DNA of 64,000 nucleotides from Marinobacter sp. THAF197a (lineage in GTDB: Bacteria > Pseudomonadota > Gammaproteobacteria > Pseudomonadales > Oleiphilaceae), in contig NZ_CP045324.1 in the NCBI RefSeq assembly GCF_009363275.1, positions 3,224,001 to 3,288,000 on the forward strand. The letters are read 5' to 3'. Position numbers and translations under genes: made by a program. Positions 9,198 to 16,446 of the stretch are shown piece after piece. Under the pieces are notes generated by a model, which worked only from the letters and a program-made list of their open reading frames with translations, was not told where the DNA came from and ran no database searches. The number at the start of each line of letters is the position of its first letter. The first letter of the stretch is position 1.

Positions 9198-9968
9198 ATG
9201 TCAGAACAGCTCTCCATTCCGTCAAAGAAAAACAACGTCAGTGAACAAGAGTGGCAACTGCGAGTCGACCTTGCAGCGGCCTATCGCCTTGTGGCACTCC
9301 ACGGTTGGGACGACCTTGTCTTTACCCACATCTCCGCAAGAATACCCGGCGACGAGCACCACTTCCTGATCAATCCCTACGGGATGATGTTCGAGGAAAT
9401 TACCGCATCCAGCCTGGTACGTGTTGACCAGGACGCCAACAAAATTGACCCTGACGATTTCGACATCAATCCCGCCGGCTTTACCATCCACAGCGCCATT
9501 CATTCGGTGAGAGAAGACGCAGCCTGTGTGATGCACCTGCACACCGCCGATGGCATCGCGGTATCCGCACAACGGGATGGCCTGCTACCACTTTCCCAGC
9601 AAAGTCTGTTCGCGCTGGCCAGCCTGTCCTACCACGACTATGAAGGTGTGGCATTAAGGGAGGATGAGAAGGCGCGTTTACAAAGGGATCTGGGTGATGC
9701 GAATTTCATGATCCTGCGTAACCATGGCCTGCTGACCACAGGCACCAGTATTGCCGACGCGTTCCTGGCCATGTATATCCTGCAGACTTCGTGTCAGATC
9801 CAGATCAAAGCGCTCTCAGGCAACCAGCCACTAACGCCCATTCCACCCGGCATTGTCGATACCATCAAACAGCAAGCCGAACAGGTCACCAAAGGCCTGG
9901 GTGGCAAACTGGCCTGGCCAGGATTGCTGCGTAAGTTGGACCGAATTGACCCAGGTTTCCGGGACTGA
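9198..9968 (+). CDS. Class II aldolase/adducin family protein
   Basis: This is a 256-residue protein of the fuculose-phosphate-aldolase-like fold. The expected zinc-ligand His residues are visible in VMHLHTADG and in LRNHGLLTTG, and the phosphate-site region FTHISARIPG is present. Its length is normal for the family. Members act as zinc-dependent aldolases, epimerases or decarboxylases, and adducin-type members are common in bacteria without an assigned reaction. It is followed 11 bases later by a GntP-family permease, so it probably acts on the compound that the permease imports. The divergent Crp/Fnr-type regulator may sense that compound or carbon status. Confidence 0.85.
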   Translation: MSEQLSIPSKKNNVSEQEWQLRVDLAAAYRLVALHGWDDLVFTHISARIPGDEHHFLINPYGMMFEEITASSLVRVDQDANKIDPDDFDINPAGFTIHSAIHSVREDAACVMHLHTADGIAVSAQRDGLLPLSQQSLFALASLSYHDYEGVALREDEKARLQRDLGDANFMILRNHGLLTTGTSIADAFLAMYILQTSCQIQIKALSGNQPLTPIPPGIVDTIKQQAEQVTKGLGGKLAWPGLLRKLDRIDPGFRD

Positions 9969-9979
9969 CAGGAGCTCAC

Positions 9980-11356
9980 ATGCTTGCAAACCTTGGCCTT
10001 CTGGCCGGTCTGATTCTGCTGATTGTGATGGCGTTGCGCGGAATCAACATTCTGGTCGCAGCGCTGGTCTCCAGCCTGATTGTTGCGGTGACCAACGGGT
10101 TGGGCCTATCCCCGACCCTGCTGGAACACTTTCCTTTTGGTCCGCTAGGCGCCTTCAGCTTTGCGGGCAAGTTTTTTATCCTGTTCCTGACCGGCGCCAT
10201 CTTCGGCAAGATGATGGCCTCAAGCGGGGCTGCCGGCTCCATCGCCAATGCCATCACCCGCAGCCTGGGGGCAAAACGTACCATCCTGGTCACCATACTG
10301 GTATGCGCGCTACTGACTTACGGCGGTGTGGTGGTCTTTGTGGTGATCTTCACCATGTATCCGCTCGGTGTCGCACTAATGCGCGAGGCCAATCTACCCA
10401 AGCGGCTGTTCTGTGGCGCCGCTGCATTGGGCTCTGGAACATTTACCATGACCGCGCTCCCAGGCACGCCCTCCATCCACAATGTTATCGGTGCCTCAGC
10501 ACTCGGCACTGACCTGTTTGCAGGCGCCCTGATCGGATTGACCGCTGGCGCTGTCATGTTTGTCTTGGGGCTGGTGTACCTGGAGCGGCAGTGGACCCGG
10601 GCTCGCGCAGCCGGAGAGGGCTACCAGGTGAATGCCCAGGACGAATACATGGAGAACATGGCGCCCGCGCTGCAGCACGGTCCCAAGTGGCAGCGTAGCA
10701 TCATTCCGCTACTTCTGGTTCTGGGCACCATCATTCTTCCAAGACTGCTGACTGCACTCGGGATAGCCGATGGGGAAACGCCGTTTCTGGGCACCTTTAT
10801 TGCGTTCGCCGGCAGCGAGCCGATCGTCTGGCCAAGCTTTGCATTGATGATTGGTGCAGGCAGCTGTGTGTTGCTTTTCCCTGACTTTCGCAGCAAAGCC
10901 ATGGAAAGCCTTGGCGTGGGTGCTAACGATGCCATCATGCCATTGCTCAACACCGCCGCAGTGATCGGGTTTGGCAGCGTGGTGACTCAGACCACCGGCT
11001 TCAACAGCTTCGCACAATGGGTACTGGAACTGCCTCTGCCACCGCTGCTATCTGCATTTGCCTCGGTCAGTGTGGTATCGGCGATTGTAGGCTCCGGGTC
11101 TGGCGGGTTGCAGATCTTCATGCAGACTTTCGCGGAGAAATACCTTGCGATGGGTATTGAGCCCGAGACCCTGCACCGAATTGCCACCCTCGGTTCCGGC
11201 GGTATCGATTCACTGCCTCATTGCGGCGCGGTGATTGCCATGCTGACCATCATGGGCCTCAAGCACAAGGAAGCCTATAAGGACATCTTTGTGGTGACGG
11301 TCGCCATTCCAGTTATCGCCACCTTGGTAGCCATTGGCGTGGCCTCGGCAACCTAG
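9980..11356 (+). CDS. GntP family permease
   Basis: This 458-residue protein has about twelve hydrophobic segments and the GntP/gluconate-permease style of repeated Gly-rich loops (VVVFVVIFTMYPLGVALMRE, ALPGTPSIHN, GSGGLQIFMQ, GSGGIDSLPHCGAVIAML). The family imports gluconate, hydroxy acids or related carboxylates with protons. AGGAG lies six bases upstream of the ATG. It is transcribed with the aldolase gene; the two form a likely small catabolic operon. It ends 9 bases before the convergent end of the TetR gene. The substrate cannot be read from the sequence. Confidence 0.85.
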   Translation: MLANLGLLAGLILLIVMALRGINILVAALVSSLIVAVTNGLGLSPTLLEHFPFGPLGAFSFAGKFFILFLTGAIFGKMMASSGAAGSIANAITRSLGAKRTILVTILVCALLTYGGVVVFVVIFTMYPLGVALMREANLPKRLFCGAAALGSGTFTMTALPGTPSIHNVIGASALGTDLFAGALIGLTAGAVMFVLGLVYLERQWTRARAAGEGYQVNAQDEYMENMAPALQHGPKWQRSIIPLLLVLGTIILPRLLTALGIADGETPFLGTFIAFAGSEPIVWPSFALMIGAGSCVLLFPDFRSKAMESLGVGANDAIMPLLNTAAVIGFGSVVTQTTGFNSFAQWVLELPLPPLLSAFASVSVVSAIVGSGSGGLQIFMQTFAEKYLAMGIEPETLHRIATLGSGGIDSLPHCGAVIAMLTIMGLKHKEAYKDIFVVTVAIPVIATLVAIGVASAT

Positions 11357-11365
11357 TGTCCCGTC

Positions 11366-11995
11366 TCAGGCGCTGTCGCTATTCCAGTTGGCAGCGCCGA
11401 CAAACACCATCTGCAGGAAACGGGTGGTGCGCTTACGCACCTGGCCTATCTGGTAGTCGTCATCTTCCGAGATGCTGAGCAGATCCGTCAGGCTGAAGGC
11501 CACGGTTCGCACTACCAGATCGCAGGTTACATCCAGATCGGCGTCACTAAGATGCTCCATTAACCTGAGTCGGCGAAGATCGTTGGCCAGCTCGCTGGCG
11601 AAGAAACGCATTTCACTGCGAATCCCCTCCTGTACCGCCCGACTTTCCCCCGCCAGGCCCTGAGCCATAAAAAGGAAGAAACTGCGGTTGGCCTGGGCAT
11701 GGGCCACGAAGATACCCACAGACTCTTCAATCAGTTTGTCTGCCTGCAACACATTGGCTCGCGCTTCCCGCATCATTCGGCGCAGCACCAGGCCCAGCTC
11801 ATCCACCAGCTGCAAACCCAGATCGTCCATGCTCCGGAAATGCCTGTAAAAGGATGTAGGCACCACACCGGCCTGCCGGGTGACTTCCCGAATGCCCAGG
11901 CTGGCGAAATGCCGTCCTTTACCGACCAGCGCCAGGGCGGCGCTCATCAGTTTTTCGCGGGTTTCCCCAGGCTTGCGCCTTTGCTTGTCTGCCAT
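11366..11995 (-). CDS. desT: TetR-family repressor of fatty acid desaturation, DesT/FabR-like
   Basis: This is a repressor of about 209 residues with an N-terminal helix-turn-helix (FASLGIREVTRQAGVVPTSF, then YRHFRSMDDLGLQLVDELG) that matches the DesT/FabR type. In Pseudomonas, DesT senses the ratio of unsaturated to saturated acyl-CoA and represses desCB. The gene order here is the same: repressor divergent from an oxidoreductase and a desaturase. The frame is open to a GTG at 12037, but the ATG at 11995 gives the normal family N-terminus. The region between 11995 and 12037 contains an operator-like GTGTAC stretch, which also argues that it is not coding. Autoregulation is plausible. Confidence 0.85.
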   Translation of the reverse strand: MADKQRRKPGETREKLMSAALALVGKGRHFASLGIREVTRQAGVVPTSFYRHFRSMDDLGLQLVDELGLVLRRMMREARANVLQADKLIEESVGIFVAHAQANRSFFLFMAQGLAGESRAVQEGIRSEMRFFASELANDLRRLRLMEHLSDADLDVTCDLVVRTVAFSLTDLLSISEDDDYQIGQVRKRTTRFLQMVFVGAANWNSDSA

Positions 11996-12116
11996 TCCTC
12001 TGCCCGTACCGCCTATACCAGGTTCACAAGTGTACACATTAGACCGGAGAAAGAACCACCAGGCTTGTCATTTCGAGCCAACCATCACGCCGGGTAATTG
12101 TTGAAAGTCAAACTTG

Positions 12117-12134
12117 TGTGTACAGTCGTACACA
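12117..12134. promoter_or_regulatory. DesT/FabR-type operator, copy 1
   Basis: The 18-base dyad TGTGTACAGTCGTACACA has perfect 7-base half-sites around a 4-base centre. It matches the geometry of FabR/DesT sites as I recall them (half-site xGTGAAC or xGTGTAC, 4-base spacer). It lies 60 bases upstream of the oxidoreductase start. Confidence 0.75.
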
Positions 12135-12136
12135 TT

Positions 12137-12154
12137 AGTGAACACTTGTACACA
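12137..12154. promoter_or_regulatory. DesT/FabR-type operator, copy 2
   Basis: AGTGAACACTTGTACACA repeats the same half-site geometry as the neighbouring dyad. Its centre is exactly 20 bases away, two helical turns, so two repressor dimers could bind one face of the DNA. A partial third copy (GTGTACACTTGTGAACC on the minus strand) lies near 12020-12038, over the repressor gene's leader. Confidence 0.7.
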
Positions 12155-12193
12155 TGCAGTGGAACAAGCACCAACAAGTATGGAGAACCAATC

Positions 12194-13300
12194 ATGCTGG
12201 CACGACTTTCAAACACCAAAGCACTTCACTGGCTTGGCCGGCAGTTACTGAACCGGGACAACCCGGCCGGCTATTTCGACCCCCTGGCCGAAGCCATCAA
12301 CCCGATGTGGGTACAAGAGTACACACCGGCACGGGTAGAGAACATTATTGACGAAACAGCTGACACCAAAACCTTCGTTCTGAAGCCGGCAAAGCGCTGG
12401 GCAGGGTTCCAGGCGGGTCAGCATGTGAACATCTGTACCGATATAGAGGGTGTTCGCCGCACCCGCACCTTCAGCCTGTCCAGCTCACCGTTGTTGTGGC
12501 AATCCGAGGGGCAGATCACCCTGACCATCAAGCGCCTGCCCGGTGGGCTGGTCACCAACTGGATGCACGACGCCCTGCAACCGGGCGACGTGATTGGGCT
12601 TACAGAGGCGTTTGGGGAGTTCCTGATTCCCGAGCCGGCGCAACCCGTGCTGTTCATTGCCGGCGGTAGCGGCATCACCCCTATCCTGAGCCAGCTTCAG
12701 ACCATGGCCGCAGAGGACTATCGGGCCCCCGTTACCCTGCTCTATTACGTGCGCACCCAGAATGACGTGATCGCCCGGGAAGCACTGCAGGCCCTGGCAG
12801 CACGCTGGCCTGCGCTGTCACTGACCATCATCGCAACCAATGAGAGCGACGAGCCGCGTTATCTGCGGGACAGCGACCTGGAGACCGTCGCCGGCATCAA
12901 GGCCAGAGAAGTATTCCTGTGCGGACCCAAAGGCCTGATGGACCTGGCCACGGACCTTCTGACCAAGCGCGGCCTGAAGGAGAAGCAGATGCACAGTACC
13001 TTCTTTGCGCCCCCGGCACAGGCATCTCTGGATAGCGATCAACTGGGTGGTGAGGTGACCTTTTCCAACAGCAACCTGAAAGTGGGCTCAGAAGGCGATG
13101 CCAACCTGCTGGAGATTGCCGAGGCCGCAGGCCTGAAACCCCAGTACGGCTGCCGCATGGGCATCTGCCACCAGTGCAGCTGTCGCAAAACCAGCGGCAT
13201 CGTGGTCAATCGGCTTACCGGCAAGGTATCCGGCCCGGGTGAAGAGCCTGTTCAACTTTGTGTTTCGGTTCCCCAAGGGCCTGTCGCCCTGGACGTCTAA
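12194..13300 (+). CDS. desC: Ferredoxin/flavodoxin reductase-type electron donor for the desaturase (DesC-like)
   Basis: This 368-residue protein combines an FAD-binding reductase domain (GQHVN, then RTRTFSLSSSP), an NAD(P)-binding domain (FIAGGSGITPILSQL, then VFLCGPKGLM) and a C-terminal plant-type 2Fe-2S domain (YGCRMGICHQCSC and a later LC). It would pass electrons from NAD(P)H to the desaturase encoded next. I chose the ATG at 12194, which has GGAGA upstream, over the upstream TTG at 12098 because the longer frame would cover both operators. The 48-base gap to the desaturase gene and the shared operators point to one operon. Confidence 0.88.
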   Translation: MLARLSNTKALHWLGRQLLNRDNPAGYFDPLAEAINPMWVQEYTPARVENIIDETADTKTFVLKPAKRWAGFQAGQHVNICTDIEGVRRTRTFSLSSSPLLWQSEGQITLTIKRLPGGLVTNWMHDALQPGDVIGLTEAFGEFLIPEPAQPVLFIAGGSGITPILSQLQTMAAEDYRAPVTLLYYVRTQNDVIAREALQALAARWPALSLTIIATNESDEPRYLRDSDLETVAGIKAREVFLCGPKGLMDLATDLLTKRGLKEKQMHSTFFAPPAQASLDSDQLGGEVTFSNSNLKVGSEGDANLLEIAEAAGLKPQYGCRMGICHQCSCRKTSGIVVNRLTGKVSGPGEEPVQLCVSVPQGPVALDV

Positions 13301-13348
13301 CCCCATTCTTTTGTATTGCGGCGATTATTGCCGCAGGGAGTCATCGAT

Positions 13349-14440
13349 ATGAAAAAGCTTAACGAAGACCAACTGAACGAGCTGCAGAAAGATCTGGACG
13401 CCATCCGTGACGAGGTCATTGCAGACCTGGGCGAGCGGGATGCCAAGTACATCCGCAAGATCATCCGCCTGCACCGTACCCTGGAAGTGGGCGGCCGGGT
13501 GATGATGCCCTTTGGCTTCATTCCACCCGTATTCGTGGCCGCTACCGCAACGCTGGGTATCGCAAAAATCATAGAGAACATGGAAATCGGCCATAACGTC
13601 ATGCATGGCCAGTACGACTGGATGAATGACCCGGCCCTTAACTCTCAAACCTATGAATGGGACACCGTTTGCACCAGCGATTCCTGGCGCCGGACCCACA
13701 ACTACGAACATCACACCTACACCAATATCATTGGCAAAGATCGGGACTATGGCTATGCAGTGCTGCGCCTGAGTGATGACGTGAAATGGCACCCGGGCCA
13801 CCTGTTGCAGTTCATCAACTACATCCTGCTGACCGTGCTGTTCCAGTGGGGCGTCGGCGTACACGAACTGGAGAGCGAGAAGATCCGCCGGGGTGAGTTG
13901 CGCTGGCGCGACAAGCTGCCGTTCCTGAAGGATTTTGCCCGTAAGGGCGGCCGCCAGGGATTCAAGGATTACGTATTCTTCCCGCTACTGACCCTGCCTG
14001 TCGCTCCTATCGTTCTGGCAGGCAACGTGGGTGCTAACCTGATTCGTAACATCTGGGCATCCACCGTTATCTTCTGCGGGCACTTCACCCAAGATGCGGA
14101 GACCTTTACCGAGGAAGAATGCGAGGGTGAAAGCAAAGGCCACTGGTATCTTCGCCAGCTCACCGGTTCATCCAACTTCACCGGCGGTAAGTGGCTGCAC
14201 GTGTTGAGTGGACACCTGAGTTACCAGATTGAACACCACGTATTCCCCGACCTGCCGGCTCACCGCTACCCGGAGATTTCCGAGAAGGTTCAGGCAGTGT
14301 GCGAGAAATACGACATTCCGTACAATACCGGGAGCTTTGCCAAACAGTATGGCACCGTCCTCAAACGTATCGGCAAATTCTCGCTGCCGGACGTGGTAAG
14401 AACCCGATTGGAAGGAAAGCGCGAGCTTCAGGCGATCTGA
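13349..14440 (+). CDS. desB: Membrane acyl-CoA fatty acid desaturase (DesB-like)
   Basis: This 363-residue di-iron membrane desaturase has three His boxes: HNVMH at residues 82-86, HNYEHH at 117-122, and QIEHH ending at 297. It introduces a double bond into saturated acyl-CoA to tune membrane fluidity. The ATG at 13349 is preceded by GGGAG at normal spacing. The gene follows the reductase in the same operon and should be derepressed when DesT is free of saturated acyl ligands. Its last 13 bases overlap the tail of nsrR on the other strand. Confidence 0.9.
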   Translation: MKKLNEDQLNELQKDLDAIRDEVIADLGERDAKYIRKIIRLHRTLEVGGRVMMPFGFIPPVFVAATATLGIAKIIENMEIGHNVMHGQYDWMNDPALNSQTYEWDTVCTSDSWRRTHNYEHHTYTNIIGKDRDYGYAVLRLSDDVKWHPGHLLQFINYILLTVLFQWGVGVHELESEKIRRGELRWRDKLPFLKDFARKGGRQGFKDYVFFPLLTLPVAPIVLAGNVGANLIRNIWASTVIFCGHFTQDAETFTEEECEGESKGHWYLRQLTGSSNFTGGKWLHVLSGHLSYQIEHHVFPDLPAHRYPEISEKVQAVCEKYDIPYNTGSFAKQYGTVLKRIGKFSLPDVVRTRLEGKRELQAI

Positions 14441-14865
14441 AGCAAGCGCACCAGCTGTGGCCGGTGTTTATCCTGGATGACATCGGCCAGAGTGTATTTG
14501 TCGAGTGTTTCAAGGAATGCCTTCAAGGCTTCGGCAAACATGGCCTTCAGGCCGCACACCGGGGTGATCTTGCAGGCGTTCTTTGATGAAAAGCATTCAA
14601 CAATGCTGAGGTCCTGCTCCGTTTCCCTGACAAGAACACCGATGTTGATCTCATTGGGCGCCATGTGCAGGCGCATACCACCTTTCTTGCCCCGAATGGT
14701 CTCGATGTAGCCTTTCTTGTTGAGCTGATGAACCACTTTCATCAGGTGATTCTTGGAAATTTCGTAGCTGTCTGCAATTTCCTGAATGGTGGCCAGACGA
14801 TCACCCTGTTCAGCCAGATAAATCAGAACTCTCAAGGAATAATCTGTATAGCGGGTGATGTGCAT
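14428..14865 (-). CDS. nsrR: NsrR, Rrf2-family nitric oxide-sensing repressor
   Basis: This 145-residue Rrf2-type regulator has a winged helix (ATIQEIADSYEISKNHLMKV) and the three-Cys cluster ligand set C91, C98 and C104, spaced as in NsrR rather than IscR. It holds an iron-sulfur cluster that is destroyed by NO, which relieves repression of NO-detoxification genes. It is the last gene of a minus-strand run (small membrane protein, ybaN-like, nsrR). That run is divergent from ytfE and norZ, which are expected targets. The ATG is preceded by GGAG. Confidence 0.92.
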   Translation of the reverse strand: MHITRYTDYSLRVLIYLAEQGDRLATIQEIADSYEISKNHLMKVVHQLNKKGYIETIRGKKGGMRLHMAPNEINIGVLVRETEQDLSIVECFSSKNACKITPVCGLKAMFAEALKAFLETLDKYTLADVIQDKHRPQLVRLLQIA

Positions 14866-14894
14866 TCATAACTCCATAAATATGACGGAAAACT

Positions 14895-15287
14895 TTAACA
14901 GGATGGCCTCGTGAGCAGATAACCTGCAACGCTCAGCAGGAACAGCCCCGAAACCGTCAATACAAATACCGTTGAACCCAGCCAGACCAACATGCTCCAG
15001 CTCAACGCCATCATGGCGCAGGCGAGAATCTTCGCCTTAACCGGAATGGCCCTGCGCTCTTGCCACTGGGCAATTGCCGGGCCGAAAGTCGGGTGTTCTT
15101 CCAGCCACCGGGCAAACTCCGGAGACCCTTTACTGGCAAAGTACGCCGCCAGTATGACAAACGGCGTGGTCGGCAACAGCGGAAGAACAACCCCCGCGGC
15201 ACCAATCGCTACAGACATATACGCAAGTATCCGGAAACCGGTTTTACAGGGGAGTGCTTTCATGGCACGGGTCTCGGAACGATTCAT
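14895..15287 (-). CDS. YbaN/DUF454 family inner membrane protein
   Basis: This is a 130-residue protein with an N-terminal hydrophobic hairpin (VAIGAAGVVLPLLPTTPFVILAA), a short cytoplasmic stretch (FARWLEEHPTFGPAIAQW) and a C-terminal pair of membrane segments. The pattern LPLLPTTPF with a following WLxxHPxFGP is the DUF454/YbaN signature. The function of the family is unknown, though members often appear near haem or nitrogen-oxide genes. The start at 15287 gives the usual length; a second ATG at 15263 is possible and neither has a clear ribosome site. It lies 29 bases upstream of nsrR. Confidence 0.8.
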   Translation of the reverse strand: MNRSETRAMKALPCKTGFRILAYMSVAIGAAGVVLPLLPTTPFVILAAYFASKGSPEFARWLEEHPTFGPAIAQWQERRAIPVKAKILACAMMALSWSMLVWLGSTVFVLTVSGLFLLSVAGYLLTRPSC

Positions 15288-15310
15288 AACTGCATCTATT
15301 CTACCGTGAA

Positions 15311-15535
15311 TCAGTGTACGGGTCTGCCCAACTTGCTCAGAAAAGCCAGGCGGGCAACGTAGGCAATTTTCACCCCAACAGCGAACAACAGGGTTCCCAT
15401 GTGGGCGGCAATTTGCACTGGCAGTGCCAAGGCATCGGCCAGCGGGTAAGCCAGCATCACCGTAAGCAGCAATCCCAGGAACGACACCAGAACCGCGGTA
15501 TTTGATATGACCAGCCATTTCTCAAAGCGTTCCAT
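15311..15535 (-). CDS. Small membrane protein of unknown function
   Basis: This 74-residue protein has two predicted membrane segments (WLVISNTAVLVSFLGLLLTV and an Ala-rich second segment ending near LLFAVGVKIAYVARL). The ATG at 15535 has GGAGGG five bases upstream, an excellent ribosome site, which supports a real gene. I do not recognise the family. It is first in a likely operon with the ybaN-like gene and nsrR, and is divergent from ytfE and norZ, so a role in NO or low-oxygen physiology is a guess from context only. Confidence 0.65.
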   Translation of the reverse strand: MERFEKWLVISNTAVLVSFLGLLLTVMLAYPLADALALPVQIAAHMGTLLFAVGVKIAYVARLAFLSKLGRPVH

Positions 15536-15724
15536 AACGCCCTCCACCCAATTACATTTATTTCAACTGTTTCTTTAAGGCTATACCGAGCGGAACCGGA
15601 AATCAAATTCAAAAAAATATCCATATTAATCAATTATCAGAACAACTTTAACGACTTAAAACACAGACTCCTTGAACTTTATATTTGACATTCAACATAC
15701 CTCTACATGAAAATCCTATTCCGT

Positions 15725-15747
15725 AACATTTATTTTCTGTACATGTT
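15725..15747. promoter_or_regulatory. NsrR-like operator upstream of ytfE
   Basis: This is a 23-base imperfect dyad that begins AACATTTATTTT and ends ACATGTT. It fits the 11-1-11 NsrR pattern with matching AAxAT and ATxTT ends, about 15 of 23 positions by eye. It lies 15 bases before the ytfE start codon, where bound NsrR would block transcription. A half-site with the same ACATTTATTT sequence occurs near 15553-15563, close to the divergent operon. Confidence 0.6.
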
Positions 15748-15762
15748 TAGGAGCGCGTAATC

Positions 15763-16446
15763 ATGAACCTGACGAACCTTCCACTCGGCCAGCTGGCCCG
15801 TGACATTCTTGGGGCCTCCGCCGTGCTGCATCGCCACAAGCTCGACTTTTGCTGTCATGGTGACGCCTCATTGATGGCTGCAGCCACGGCAAAAGGACTC
15901 GACCCGAACGCTATTGCCAGCCAGCTGGGCGCCTTACAAGCCCGGACTGACGAGCCTGCGCCAGAAGAGCAAACCAGTAACGAAGCGCTGATTGAGCACA
16001 TTCTTACTCGCTTCCACGATGTACACCGTGAACAACTCCCTGAGTTGATCCGATTAGCTCGGCGCGTAGAGCGCGTTCACGGCAAGCACCCCCGCTGCCC
16101 TTCAGGGCTGGGCGCACACCTTGAAAGCATGCAGAACGAGCTTGAATCGCACATGCAAAAAGAGGAACAGATCCTGTTTCCGATGATTGCCCGTGGAATC
16201 ACTGGCATGGCCGCAGCACCGGTTTCGGTCATGCGCAATGAACATGAGGACCATGGTGCCGCCCTGGCTGAAATCCACAGCCTCACCTTCAACCTGACCT
16301 TACCAGAAGGTGCATGCAACACCTGGAGAGCGCTCTATCTGGGCCTGACCGAACTGGAAAATGACCTCATGGAACACATCCACCTGGAAAACAACGTGTT
16401 GTTCCACCGGGTTGATGGCTTGCTGGGGGGCGCACAACGTGGCTGA
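15763..16446 (+). CDS. ytfE: Iron-sulfur cluster repair di-iron protein (RIC, YtfE/ScdA/DnrN)
   Basis: This 227-residue protein repairs iron-sulfur clusters damaged by nitric oxide. It has the N-terminal ScdA_N domain with the LDFCCHG motif (C30, C31) and a hemerythrin-like domain. His and Glu ligands are spread over HILTRFHDVHREQ, HMQKEEQILFP, NEHEDHG and HIHLENNVLF. The length is standard for RIC. The ATG is preceded by AGGAG. The norZ start codon lies inside its last codons (8-base overlap), so RIC and NO reductase are translationally coupled. The NsrR-like site just upstream fits NO induction. Confidence 0.93.
   Translation: MNLTNLPLGQLARDILGASAVLHRHKLDFCCHGDASLMAAATAKGLDPNAIASQLGALQARTDEPAPEEQTSNEALIEHILTRFHDVHREQLPELIRLARRVERVHGKHPRCPSGLGAHLESMQNELESHMQKEEQILFPMIARGITGMAAAPVSVMRNEHEDHGAALAEIHSLTFNLTLPEGACNTWRALYLGLTELENDLMEHIHLENNVLFHRVDGLLGGAQRG

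Noticed and set aside
12098..12193. N-terminal extension of the desC-like frame back to a TTG at 12098.
   Set aside because: It would place both DesT operator palindromes inside the coding region and lacks homology to reductase N-termini; ATG 12194 has a ribosome site.
15288..15518. N-terminal extension of the ybaN-like frame.
   Set aside because: It overlaps the small membrane protein gene, which has a strong ribosome site, and adds Cys/Gly-rich residues that the family lacks.
15600..15700. AT-rich TTAATCAATTATCA and TTGACATTCAA stretches upstream of ytfE, as possible FNR sites.
   Set aside because: Neither has two half-sites at the required 4-base spacing; the NsrR-like dyad is the better explanation for this promoter.
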